This document shows positions 27,223 to 37,462 of a stretch of 64,000 nt of DNA, piece after piece (within the stretch, counting starts at the first letter, position 1; the number at the start of each line of letters is the position of its first letter). Made by a program: the position numbers and the translations under genes. The notes below the pieces were generated by a model. It made no database searches, was not told where the DNA came from, and saw nothing but the letters and a program-made list of their open reading frames with translations. Source of the DNA: an uncultured Pirellulaceae bacterium (GTDB lineage: Bacteria; Planctomycetota; Planctomycetia; Pirellulales; Pirellulaceae); NCBI GenBank assembly GCA_938083195.1, contig CALKCK010000037.1, positions 1-64,000 of the forward strand. The letters run 5' to 3'.

Positions 27223-28079
27223 CGTGCTCCGTTTCCGAGTGATCCTCTCGATTGGAAAAACCAGCGGATCTTATGCGCAAAAGGTTCGTCGATATCGATT
27301 AGGAGGTGGTCAATTTGCCGCCGTTTAAGCTCTTGGTTAAGAATGGAAGGGTCTACCCATTCACGATTTCCATGGGTGACGAATTCTCTGCCGGTTTCCG
27401 GTTCTCTGGCACGGAAAAATCCGGTGCCACCTAGCTCCCGTTCGCCTGGGTCCCGCAGTTGAATGACAGCGATGTCGTGTAGTTGCGCTGCAATTTTTAG
27501 GGAATTGAGCGCGGCAGGTTCGTGCATGTCACTAATGACGATAATTAAAGTCCGATTTTTTAAGCGACCGCACAGCTGACTCAATCTGGTGCCCAGGATG
27601 GACTGTTGATTCATCGTGTACCGTCTTAAGTGGTGTAACCACTGCAGTATTTGATCTTTAGATAAACTTGGTTCAACTTGATAGTCATCGCTTCCTGTAG
27701 TTTGGATTCCGACAGGACTCACGCGTTCCAAACAGGCAAATGCGAGTCCTCCGGCGATATGCAGTGCTGTAGCGTATTTATTTCGGAGTTGGTTGCTGAC
27801 GAGCATTGACGCAGAGGTATCGATCATCAGATAGCACGGCATTTGTTTCGGAGATTCGAATTCTTTCACAAATACTTTGCCAGTTCGAGCGGTCACGCGC
27901 CAGTCAATAGAGCGTACCGGATCGCCATATTGATATTGCCGCGATTGAACATATTCAACTCCGGAACCGAGAAACGGAGATTTGTCGGTACCGTAATTGA
28001 AATTGTCTGCCAGTTTATTGACGACAATCAAAAATTGACGCCAATCCATGGGATCGACGTAATCTAAGTTTCCATGCAT
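27219..28079 (-). CDS. DUF58 protein
   Basis: A 286-residue soluble protein with the DUF58 signature YQYGDPVRSIDWRVTARTGK at about residues 49-68, followed by a VWA-like strand LMIDTSASM that keeps the D.S.S metal-site motif. DUF58 proteins always accompany MoxR ATPases and are thought to be adaptor-like. The start codon overlaps the MoxR stop (TAATG) and the stop overlaps the next gene (ATGA), so the operon is tightly coupled. Confidence 0.88.
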   Translation of the reverse strand: MHGNLDYVDPMDWRQFLIVVNKLADNFNYGTDKSPFLGSGVEYVQSRQYQYGDPVRSIDWRVTARTGKVFVKEFESPKQMPCYLMIDTSASMLVSNQLRNKYATALHIAGGLAFACLERVSPVGIQTTGSDDYQVEPSLSKDQILQWLHHLRRYTMNQQSILGTRLSQLCGRLKNRTLIIVISDMHEPAALNSLKIAAQLHDIAVIQLRDPGERELGGTGFFRAREPETGREFVTHGNREWVDPSILNQELKRRQIDHLLIDIDEPFAHKIRWFFQSRGSLGNGAR

Positions 28080-29116
28080 TAGTCGAACTCTCGCAAAATG
28101 CCTTGGAGTACGGAGGCACCAGTATGTCCATCGGCTAACGCTTCATAATTAAGTCGAATTCGGTGAAGTATGACGTCTTCGGCAAGTGCGTAAAGATCGT
28201 CCGGAACGACATAGTGTCGTCCGCGAATCAACGCACGAGCTCGCGAGGCCTTGATCAAAGAGATTCCCGCGCGTGGGCTACAGCCAAGCTCAAGAAGGGG
28301 ATGGTTACGTGTACGATTAACAATCTCAACAATATGCTCAATAAATGCCTCGCTCACGTAAACCTGTTGAACAGCTTGCATCGCCGAAATTAGGTTATCG
28401 CTTGATCCTGCAGGTTCGTTACTGAGCATGTCAAATTCAGTTTGTGCCACCGCCCCTTTTCCTTCGACCCGGATGCCAAGTTGAGCGTTACGCCGCAAAA
28501 TTTCTTTTTCTTCTTCGGGTTTAGGATAAACCAATCGATGAAGCATCATGAATCGATCGAGTTGGGCTTCGGGCAATTCAAAGGTTCCGGCCTGCTCAAC
28601 CGGGTTTTGGGTCGCGATAACCAGGAAGGGAGCTGGAAGTGAAAAGTTCTCTCCGCCGATCGTGACTTTTCGTTCTTGCATTGCTTCTAGCAAAGCTCCT
28701 TGAACTTTTGGAGCGGCACGATTGATTTCGTCCGCTAAAAGGAGATTGGTAAAAACGGGGCCTTTATGAACTCTGAACTCATTGGTCTTTTGATCAAGTA
28801 CTTCAGAACCAAGTATGTCCGAAGGTAGCAGGTCGATCGTAAACTGGACGCGGGCGAACTCTAGGTCAATTGTCTTAGATAAAACCGAAACCAGTAACGT
28901 CTTGGCCAGTCCAGGAACGCCTTGAAGCAGAAGGTGTCCGCCGGTAAATAGCGCAATCAGCAACCTTTCGACCACGACATCCTGGCCGACAACCACCGTC
29001 GCGACGCGGGTTCGAATCTTGTCAATGAATTCGATGACTTCTTTGATTTCTTGATTGGGTTCGTCAGTAGTATCTGGCGTTGAGTCAACCTGTGTCGTAG
29101 CGTCTTGTCCAGTCAT
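28079..29116 (-). CDS. MoxR-family AAA+ ATPase (cluster 1)
   Basis: A 345-residue ATPase, taking the ATG at 29116 (MTGQDATT). Walker A is GVPGLAKT, the MoxR-type DLLPSDILGSEV follows, Walker B is LLADEINRA, sensor 1 ATQNPVEQ, and the arginine-bearing LPEAQLDRF. The C-terminal lid contains LGCSPRAGISLIKASRARAL. MoxR proteins act as chaperone-like ATPases with VWA partners. It is the first gene of the operon that runs to 24368. Confidence 0.93.
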   Translation of the reverse strand: MTGQDATTQVDSTPDTTDEPNQEIKEVIEFIDKIRTRVATVVVGQDVVVERLLIALFTGGHLLLQGVPGLAKTLLVSVLSKTIDLEFARVQFTIDLLPSDILGSEVLDQKTNEFRVHKGPVFTNLLLADEINRAAPKVQGALLEAMQERKVTIGGENFSLPAPFLVIATQNPVEQAGTFELPEAQLDRFMMLHRLVYPKPEEEKEILRRNAQLGIRVEGKGAVAQTEFDMLSNEPAGSSDNLISAMQAVQQVYVSEAFIEHIVEIVNRTRNHPLLELGCSPRAGISLIKASRARALIRGRHYVVPDDLYALAEDVILHRIRLNYEALADGHTGASVLQGILREFD

Positions 29117-29698
29117 GAGTAGAATCGATCTCGTTGTTTCGTTGCGTTCGTTAATTGCCCACGTTGTTGCAGAGAAACTGACAAGCAACTCTTTGTTGGC
29201 GAACCGTGGTGTCTCCAGTTTAGTAGGTTATTCTAGAATTCGCACCCAACCGATGCGATATCGGAATGAAAGATTAGAAAACAATTGCGTTTCTAATGGA
29301 AAAGCGGAGGTTCGCTTAAGATTGAGAACTGTGATTCCTGAGAGAAACCCTGTTTTGCAAAACGTTGGAATGATCCCGATGGTTGCTAACTCGTAGCCAG
29401 TGGTGGGCAACTGGAGCGGGATGGGCGTGCTGATAATCAAGAGTTCAAATTTGGGTAAAGTCGGATTGAACCTGCTGAATGGGGAAGACTGTATATCCGG
29501 AATATTCGGGTCGATTGCCTCAGAATCACATTGAACAGCGAATTTGCGAAGTCGGGAAGGACAATTCACGAAGGTTCTTTTTGACAGGCAATCAACAGCG
29601 ACCTATTTTTCTGCACCCTATATTAAAGCGGACGATCATGATGCTGCAGATATAGAGTCGGTTTTCCTCCACCTACTCGTCTAAAATTGAAGTTGATT
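29117..29698. other. Divergent intergenic region, nothing specific recognised
   Basis: This region lies between the MoxR operon start (minus) and the AAA+ ATPase gene (plus) and should contain both promoters. No hairpin with a T-run, RNA gene or repeat was seen. Two opposed open frames (29055-29396 plus, 29228-29569 minus) look non-coding. Confidence 0.4.
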
Positions 29699-31150
29699 AT
29701 GCCGAACGTGCCAGCCTCTCACTCATTCCGGCCCAACCCCAATGCTAGTATTGAGGAAATGCTTGAGAGAATTAACGGAATCACTGGAAAAGCAACGGAA
29801 TCAAAGTCGGAACCAGATTCTGGAGTCTTTTCAAATCTAAAGCTACCCAATGGTGCCCCCATTGAAACGGCAAATAACCGTGACGCCAATGGCGAATTTT
29901 TTCCTTTTGAACCAACGACTTTAGCGGATTCAAAAGTCTCTGAGTCAATGCTTGAGCAATTGATTTGCAAGTTTTTGATGGCGCGTGGAGAAGTGACTGT
30001 CAGGCAAATGAGCGAGCAAGTTGGCTTGCCGTTCCATATGATTGATGATGTGGTTGCCCACTTAAAAAGTGAGCAGGTTCTTGGTTTCATTGGGCAGTCA
30101 GCTGTCAATGGTTACATGTGTAAGTTAACCGAAGCTGGTCGAGCTCGCGCTATGACTTACTCGGGCTATTGTTCTTATTTCGGAGCTGCGCCGGTCGCAT
30201 TTTCCGATTATGTCGCGAGTGTAAAAGCACAAACTATTGGCAATCAGCATCCCGGCGAAGTCGAGTTGCATCAAGCGTTTTCTGATTTGCTGATTGATGA
30301 CAAGATGATGGCCAAACTTGGCCCCGCAGTGAACAGTGGAAAAGGCATGTTCCTTTTTGGCTCCGCCGGTAACGGAAAAACCAGTATCGCAGAACGAATT
30401 ACTTCTGCATTTGGACCGTATGTTTGGGTTCCGCGTGCAATCACCGTGGATCGTGATATTATTCGCGTGTTTGACCCCATGAGCCACGAGGAGTGTCCAC
30501 TGGACGAAGGCGAAGGAATTATTAGCGACCAGGCGTTTGATCATCGGTGGGTTCGAATTAAGCGCCCGACCATCGTGGTTGGTGGAGAACTGACCATGGA
30601 GCATCTAGAGTTACAATACAATTCGCAAACAGGGATTAGCGAAGCCCCGGTGCAAATGAAAAGTAATACGGGTGTTTTGCTGATTGACGATTTTGGCAGG
30701 CAGCGAATGACCGTGGATGAATTATTAAACCGTTGGATTGTCCCGCTAGAAAAACGGTACGACTATCTCAATACCAGCAACGGCAAAAAGGTGCAGGTTC
30801 CATTTGACCAGCTCGTTGTATTTTCAACCAATCTCGAACCGAAAGATCTGGTCGACGATGCGTTTTTACGGCGGATACCCTATAAGATCGAAGTTCCGAA
30901 TCCTAGCATCGAAAATTTCGTCAGGTTATTTAAGATCATGTGTGCGCAATATGGATTTGAATGGCGTCCCAAGATGATTCAATATCTGATCAAACGACAT
31001 TACGCTCCAATTAAACGAGAGCTTCGAAATTGCCACCCCCGAGATTTGTTGTTGCAAGCTAGGAATTACTGCCGGTATTTCAAACGCCCTATTGAACTTA
31101 CAGAAGAATCAATCGATTTCGCTTGCGAAAACTACTTTTCGATTATGTAG
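29699..31150 (+). CDS. AAA+ ATPase with N-terminal winged-helix region
   Basis: A 483-residue cytoplasmic protein starting at ATG 29699 (MPNVPASH); a TTG four codons upstream is less likely. After a disordered N-terminus (about 1-75) there is a winged-helix-like segment (about 85-140: LICKFLMARGEVTVRQMSEQ, then VVAHLKSEQVLGFIG). The ATPase core has Walker A GSAGNGKTS (221-229), Walker B VLLIDDFG (326-333), a sensor 1 Asn in VVFSTNLEP and an arginine-finger-like FLRRIPYK. The C-terminal helical lid ends DLLLQARNYCRYFKR. I recognise no named family. The combination suggests an ATPase acting on a protein or DNA target recruited by the winged helix. It is monocistronic. Confidence 0.75.
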   Translation: MPNVPASHSFRPNPNASIEEMLERINGITGKATESKSEPDSGVFSNLKLPNGAPIETANNRDANGEFFPFEPTTLADSKVSESMLEQLICKFLMARGEVTVRQMSEQVGLPFHMIDDVVAHLKSEQVLGFIGQSAVNGYMCKLTEAGRARAMTYSGYCSYFGAAPVAFSDYVASVKAQTIGNQHPGEVELHQAFSDLLIDDKMMAKLGPAVNSGKGMFLFGSAGNGKTSIAERITSAFGPYVWVPRAITVDRDIIRVFDPMSHEECPLDEGEGIISDQAFDHRWVRIKRPTIVVGGELTMEHLELQYNSQTGISEAPVQMKSNTGVLLIDDFGRQRMTVDELLNRWIVPLEKRYDYLNTSNGKKVQVPFDQLVVFSTNLEPKDLVDDAFLRRIPYKIEVPNPSIENFVRLFKIMCAQYGFEWRPKMIQYLIKRHYAPIKRELRNCHPRDLLLQARNYCRYFKRPIELTEESIDFACENYFSIM

Positions 31151-31251
31151 TTGGGTTTTGAAGCGATCTGGCCGACATTGCCTGACGCGACAATTTTTTC
31201 AAGTTACCTGTATGTTCGACTTAGAGGTTGCTAGGAACTCGAAACGGATGC

Positions 31252-32556
31252 TTAAATTTCGCAGGTGTCCGGCAGTTCGCAACCCAGTTGCTTTCCTAAG
31301 CGAAGCGCTGACACAACACCGCTCTCCAGTAGAGGAATGCCGGGGTTGGCATAGGAACCGCAAAACCAAACTCTCCGGTCGGGCTGCGAGTGTAATTGCA
31401 GCAGTTGGTCAATGTCGTCACGTGTACTCTCGACGACTGTCGGGCGTTGCAATTTAGCAGTGGCAATCAGCGTTTCTTGATGGGGAGCATCTAGCGGCAT
31501 GATGGTTTGGAAGTAGGGCTTTGGTGTCTCCCACTCTGGATAAAATTGATTAAGCCAAATCGAGCACATCGCCGCTCGTCTGTCACTTTGAGATAAAAAG
31601 TTAAATGTTGACCAGTCTCGTTTTCGCGCGGGCATCCATTGTTCATTGTTATGAACGGCCACGATAACGTTTTCGTATTTGAATCTGGCTAAAATTTCTT
31701 TTTCGCGCTGGAATTCGGAGGGTAAAAAACTGGCTGCCGAATTTGCTTGTGTTGCTACGATAACGTGATCAAATTCATGAACGGAATTAACTCCGCCGGT
31801 CTGGATTTCAACACAAGCCTTGTTGCCAGAGGAACGAACATTCGCGACGGTTGCGTTAAAGTTGATCTTGTCGACGTCATGAGAAAGAAGGTTTGCAGTG
31901 TGCTGGGTTCCATGAACCGTTCGTCGGAGGGGATTCACGCCAATCAACATCTGCATCGCAGAGAGTAAAATGTCCGCGGGGTACCGGTCGAGACTCTGGT
32001 AGGAGCACGTGCAGACGGTGGAAGACAGGGCGGGGTATAAGAATTGGTAGATGAACTCATCTGAATAACCGTTGCCAACGAGGTAATCTTTGAAGTTCGT
32101 CACCGTGTTGAATTTGGAATTTCTGAAATTTACTAAATCGGTTTCAGCATTGGACATCATCTTTCCAATGTCCCTAACAATCTTGCGTGAAGTTGGTTGC
32201 AACAACAGTTGTGGAACTAGGCTGAGATCGAATGATTCATTTAGTTTAAACACAGTTTTCGAGTCAATTTCATCGGTGGGCGAAAACGCGCAGAATGATT
32301 TACTGGGATCGACTTCGGTCGACTCGACTCCTACCAGATCATAAAGTTTTGAAAGGTTTGGCCAGAGAAGCGGATTGAACATCCTCGATGGGACATCGCA
32401 TTGCTGGGAAACCCCAACGTCGGGGATTTCAATTCCATGGGAGGCCATTCCCAGCGACGATTGCTTTTCAAACAAAGTGACGTCGTGTCCAGCACGGTTA
32501 AATAACCAGGCGGCAGTAAGACCTGCGATTCCCGTTCCAATCACCGCAATGTGCAT
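31252..32556 (-). CDS. FAD/NAD(P)-binding oxidoreductase (amine-oxidase-like, COG2907 type)
   Basis: A 434-residue protein starting with the dinucleotide-binding motif IAVIGTGIAGLTAAWLF (about 3-19) and ending its first strand pair at VTLFEKQSSLG with the Glu that binds ribose. A C-terminal FAD-binding motif VWFCGSYANPGIPLLESGVVSALRLG is typical of flavin amine oxidases and phytoene desaturase relatives. The middle (FLYPALSSTVCTCSYQSL, YPADILLSAMQML) is like the COG2907 group. Substrate unknown. It is convergent with the AAA+ ATPase gene, with 101 bases between the stops and no clear terminator. Confidence 0.8.
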   Translation of the reverse strand: MHIAVIGTGIAGLTAAWLFNRAGHDVTLFEKQSSLGMASHGIEIPDVGVSQQCDVPSRMFNPLLWPNLSKLYDLVGVESTEVDPSKSFCAFSPTDEIDSKTVFKLNESFDLSLVPQLLLQPTSRKIVRDIGKMMSNAETDLVNFRNSKFNTVTNFKDYLVGNGYSDEFIYQFLYPALSSTVCTCSYQSLDRYPADILLSAMQMLIGVNPLRRTVHGTQHTANLLSHDVDKINFNATVANVRSSGNKACVEIQTGGVNSVHEFDHVIVATQANSAASFLPSEFQREKEILARFKYENVIVAVHNNEQWMPARKRDWSTFNFLSQSDRRAAMCSIWLNQFYPEWETPKPYFQTIMPLDAPHQETLIATAKLQRPTVVESTRDDIDQLLQLHSQPDRRVWFCGSYANPGIPLLESGVVSALRLGKQLGCELPDTCEI

Positions 32557-32900
32557 GGTTTCGCCTGAAAATGTTTTTAGCTGAAATTTGGTTGGGCCAG
32601 GTGGGTTTCAGATGGGGGCTAGACTACTGTGAAATGGCTTAGCCGCCGGATAAACCGAATTTAATTGTACCCCTCGGAGCAACCGTAGCGCGGACAGCGA
32701 TTTCACATTAAATCGAACAATTACGATCCTAGCAGGCGAAATTTTCTTAGCCACCGGGGCTGACTTTTCCCCAAGGACGCCCTGAGGAGCCCGATTGCGA
32801 GCATGGACTGCCCTGCAAAGTCAGGCGGAGTTTAACACAAAAAAATACGGTCGATGATTATCGACCGTAGGAATAATTTAAATCAGCTGCGAATTCTTGG
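32557..32900. other. Intergenic region with terminator
   Basis: Apart from the sigma-factor terminator at 32838-32870 and the promoter that must serve the FAD oxidoreductase, no feature was recognised in this stretch. Confidence 0.45.
32838..32870 (-). terminator. Rho-independent terminator of the sigma factor gene
   Basis: A perfect 10-bp stem TACGGTCGAT / ATCGACCGTA (32846-32855 with 32860-32869, loop GATT) is followed on the minus strand by a T-rich run (five to six T). It lies about 30 bases past the sigma factor stop. Confidence 0.9.
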
Positions 32901-33815
32901 TTAAAAAGGCAGCGTCATTTCCATATCAAGTGGATCTCTGAGGCCATCTCCGAGTTTGCGAAGGGCTTCGGTTTCGATTTGGCGAACGCGCTCACGGGTC
33001 AGGCCAAGTTGTTCTCCAATTTCCTTTAACGTATGTGGCTCGGTGTTCTCTAAACCAAATCGCATTTTCAGAACATTGAATTCTCGTTCATCCAGATCAT
33101 GCATCATGGTCTTAATTTGCTTCATGATATCATTTTCGAGTAATTCTTCCTCTGGACTCCTCATCCTTTCGTCCATGACCATTTCGCCGAGCGACCACCC
33201 GGAATCAGATTGATCTGTCTGGGGAGTTGAGTTGTAAATCTGAATTGCTTTTTTAATTATTGGAAGCTTCCGTTTAGGAAGCCCGAGCAGTCTTGCGATC
33301 TCTTCGGGGGTTGGGTTTCGTTTGAGTTCGTCGGTCAATCGAACACTCGCTCGTCGCCATTTTGATAATAATTCCACCATATATGCGGGGATGCGAATCG
33401 TCTTGGCGGAATTGATTAACGCTCTCTTGATCGATTGTTTTATCCAATAGCTGGCGTAGGTGCTGAACCGTGTACCCATGTCGGGATCAAATCCCTCAAC
33501 GGCTCTCAATAATCCAAGATTTCCTTCTTCAATCAAATCTTGAAGTCCCAGTCCTTTCCCGGTGTAACCTCGGGCAATATTGACGACGAGCCGAAGGTTT
33601 GCTCGAACCATTCTGTCTCGGGCGCGGACATCACCTTTTGCAATGGCGCGTGCGAGTTCTTTTTCTTCGTCAGCATTGAGAAGATTGGTTTCATTGATCT
33701 CCCGCAGATACGTTTCGAGGGGAGACTGAAGGCTTCGACTTGTCTTTCGTGTTTTGGCACGTTTCAAATCGGTGAGTTCGTTTTCGATGGGGGCTATATT
33801 TTCGTCGGTTGTCAT
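32901..33815 (-). CDS. RpoD-family (sigma-70 group 1/2) RNA polymerase sigma factor
   Basis: A 304-residue sigma factor. Region 1.2 (SPLETYLREINETNLLNADEE), region 2 (ANLRLVVNIARGYTGKGLGLQDLI; FSTYASYWIKQSIKRALIN, the 2.3-2.4 melting and -10 recognition segment), region 3 and region 4 with the helix-turn-helix at 262-288 (TLKEIGEQLGLTRERVRQIE) are all present. It has no region 1.1 or large non-conserved insert, so at 304 residues it resembles group 2 (RpoS/SigB-like) factors more than a full primary RpoD. It directs RNA polymerase to -35/-10 promoters; whether it is the housekeeping factor in this organism cannot be judged here. Monocistronic. Confidence 0.93.
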   Translation of the reverse strand: MTTDENIAPIENELTDLKRAKTRKTSRSLQSPLETYLREINETNLLNADEEKELARAIAKGDVRARDRMVRANLRLVVNIARGYTGKGLGLQDLIEEGNLGLLRAVEGFDPDMGTRFSTYASYWIKQSIKRALINSAKTIRIPAYMVELLSKWRRASVRLTDELKRNPTPEEIARLLGLPKRKLPIIKKAIQIYNSTPQTDQSDSGWSLGEMVMDERMRSPEEELLENDIMKQIKTMMHDLDEREFNVLKMRFGLENTEPHTLKEIGEQLGLTRERVRQIETEALRKLGDGLRDPLDMEMTLPF

Positions 33816-34268
33816 ATTTATTCACTTGTGCAATGGAGTGCTGTTGTACAAGAGCTATCGAACCGGACACCACAAAGTCTACAGGACCGGCAAAGTTTAA
33901 CGATCTACAATGACTGCGACGAACATGCCGATGTTGCTGATCGTTCAACTAAACAGCAACTAGCGAGATAGGATGTGGTGGTTTTTCAATGCCGGGAACT
34001 AGTTTTTCGACGGCGTTTTTAACGACTGTCCTTAGTAGTGAAAGACTTACCCGAGCAGAGAGACTTCGGTTCGTGATCTCTTGGTGTAAACCCTCCCGCA
34101 TTTGATTTTGGTTGAAATGTGGTGTGCGTCAGATTGATTCCGGCTTGGCGGCACGTTTCTTTCATTAAAATTGTTAAATACTTCGCATTTCATTGGCACC
34201 CTCTAAAGCAACGTCTTAACATGTTCTTAACAAACTGTATTGTCTTATTCCGTTTATAGGAGTTATTC
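33816..34268. other. Divergent intergenic region upstream of the DUF1559 gene
   Basis: The region must hold the promoters of the sigma factor (minus) and the DUF1559 gene (plus). It contains a TTAACA-N5-TTAACA direct repeat (34216-34232) and a ribosome site TATAGGAG just before the DUF1559 start. Nothing else was recognised. Confidence 0.5.
34216..34232 (+). promoter_or_regulatory. Direct repeat TTAACA-N5-TTAACA, possible response-regulator box
   Basis: Two identical hexamers TTAACA at 34216-34221 and 34227-34232 have an 11-bp period, one helical turn. This spacing and hexamer equal the Bacillus PhoP-type consensus and resemble Pho boxes bound by OmpR/PhoB-family regulators. The site is 36 bases upstream of the DUF1559 start codon, so it would overlap or lie near the promoter. 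A two-copy A/T-rich match can arise by chance. Confidence 0.35.
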
Positions 34269-35297
34269 ATGCGACGGTCTTCACACTTCCGACGGCTCGG
34301 CTTTACGCTGGTTGAGCTACTTGTCGTTATCGCAATCATCGGGATTTTGATTGGGATGTTACTACCTGCTGTTCAACAGGTGCGCGAGGCGGCACGACGG
34401 GCGACATGTGCCAACAACATTCGCCAACAGGTTTTGGCGTTGCACAACTACGAAAGTGCTTATCAAAAATTCCCGCCTGCTCATTTAATTAACGGTTCTT
34501 GGTGGGGTGGGCCATTCGAGGTTCAGCCTGCTCCCAATGGATACGCTTCGAATTCATATCCCCATGGTGGCGCGTTTTGGAGTTGGGCGATGGCCGTTTC
34601 TCCGTTTCTTGAGCAAGGAAACCTCTACGACAAAGTCAACTTTTCCGCGAGTGGTGCGTCATGGCCATGGTGGCAATTTATGCCGAACGGTGACACGATT
34701 ATGAGCGTGAGTTGCGCCACGTTTGTTTGCCCTTCCGATCAACGTGGTGACGAAAAATGGGAAGATCCGGGCAACGAAGACATTAAAGTGGCAGTGACAT
34801 CCTATCTGGGTGTTAGTGGCCGTGACAGTTACATGGCAACCGGCGGTCAGGATGGCATGATCTATGTCAATTCAAAAGTAACGATGGGAATGGTTACGGA
34901 TGGAACGTCCAACACTCTTATGATTGGAGAGCGTACGCCGGCGAAAGATTTGCAGTACGGTTGGCAGTGGGCTGGTGCGGGTGATAACGTCCAAGGCGAA
35001 GCTGATGTCGTTCTTGGGGTCCACGAGCGTATTGGAGTTGGCTGGGGAGCTGATCCTAATGGTTACGAAACAGACTATTTCCGACCGGGTGATCCTCGCA
35101 GTCCTGGAAATATTCACCGTTTTCATTTTTGGAGTAGCCATCCCGGTGGTGCAACTTGGGGGCTCGCTGATGGGAGCACTCAGTTCATCTCGTACGATAT
35201 GGACAATCCCAACAATGGCAGCAATGGATTTGAAATGACTGTTCTCGAAAAAATGGCAACGCGAGCCGGCGCTGAAGTTGGTTTGGATTACCGATAA
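34269..35297 (+). CDS. DUF1559 protein with type IV prepilin signal
   Basis: A 342-residue protein of the planctomycete DUF1559 family (also labelled SBP_bac_10). The N-terminus is a class III signal: basic MRRSSHFRRLG, then F-T-L-V-E-L at the cleavage site with the conserved Glu at +5, then a hydrophobic helix (LLVVIAIIGILIGMLLPAVQ), and the family motif VREAARRATCANNIRQ. The C-terminal half contains GTSNTLMIGER and the closing GGATWGLADGSTQFIS, both DUF1559 hallmarks. It has a good ribosome site (AGGAG, nine bases upstream). Such proteins are thought to be pseudopilins handled by pilus or secretion machinery such as that encoded at 9-20 kb. It is followed by a small lipoprotein gene. Confidence 0.93.
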   Translation: MRRSSHFRRLGFTLVELLVVIAIIGILIGMLLPAVQQVREAARRATCANNIRQQVLALHNYESAYQKFPPAHLINGSWWGGPFEVQPAPNGYASNSYPHGGAFWSWAMAVSPFLEQGNLYDKVNFSASGASWPWWQFMPNGDTIMSVSCATFVCPSDQRGDEKWEDPGNEDIKVAVTSYLGVSGRDSYMATGGQDGMIYVNSKVTMGMVTDGTSNTLMIGERTPAKDLQYGWQWAGAGDNVQGEADVVLGVHERIGVGWGADPNGYETDYFRPGDPRSPGNIHRFHFWSSHPGGATWGLADGSTQFISYDMDNPNNGSNGFEMTVLEKMATRAGAEVGLDYR

Positions 35298-35478
35298 TCG
35301 CAATCTCTGTTTAGGCGTTGGTCGCAGGAGTTCGAGGAATGTTTCCTGCTGCCGCGCCGGAACTGGTTGTTTTCAGAGTGAGGAAATGGGCAGGAGATTG
35401 GCAAATTTTAATGGCCAAGTTTCTCTGCGGGGTTATCCAATTATTGTTTTGTTTATCGTTAAGATATCGGCAGGAATT

Positions 35479-35727
35479 ATGAAGAATAATGTTTCGAGAT
35501 TCGGAAGCGTTTTGATGTTATCCGTCATCTTGGCTTTCACGGGCGTTTCAATGACCGGATGCACAAAGGCTTACGAGCCAGACCCGGATGCTCGAATTCC
35601 TGATGTGCCGCCCAGCACGCGTGGCGGCAGTCAAGGCGGAATTCCAGGAGACGCGGGCTCTTTAAAGGCCAAAAAAACAGATTCCAGTTTGCATTTGCAG
35701 GCGATGCAGTCGGGGCGTCAGGTTTAG
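35479..35727 (+). CDS. Small lipoprotein downstream of DUF1559
   Basis: An 82-residue exported lipoprotein. The ATG at 35479 gives a signal peptide with basic start, hydrophobic core and a lipobox VSMTGC with the lipidated Cys at about residue 28; an open frame extends upstream but reads as noise. The mature part is short, Gly/Pro-rich and disordered (PPSTRGGSQGGIPGDAGS). DUF1559 genes in planctomycetes are often followed by such a protein. The two genes are 180 bases apart and share the terminator at 35811. Confidence 0.8.
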   Translation: MKNNVSRFGSVLMLSVILAFTGVSMTGCTKAYEPDPDARIPDVPPSTRGGSQGGIPGDAGSLKAKKTDSSLHLQAMQSGRQV

Positions 35728-35810
35728 TAAGCGTTTGGGGCTGGTAGTTCTGGTCGGCACTGAACAAGTTCTCCGAATGAGCCATCGTCCTTAAGATCAG
35801 GCATTGAGAG

Positions 35811-35842
35811 AAAAGAACCCGTTGTTTGGCGGGTTCTTTTTT
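35811..35842 (+). terminator. Rho-independent terminator, possibly bidirectional
   Basis: An 11-bp perfect stem AAAAGAACCCG / CGGGTTCTTTT (35811-35821 with 35830-35840, loop of eight) is followed by T. The flanking A-run also gives a weaker T-run on the minus strand, so it may serve hemB, which ends at 35889, as well. Confidence 0.9.
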
Positions 35843-35888
35843 ATGTTTGTGTAGGTCGAGAACCCATTTGAGCCCGGCTTGGGGTCGC

Positions 35889-37462
<1,574 letters not shown>

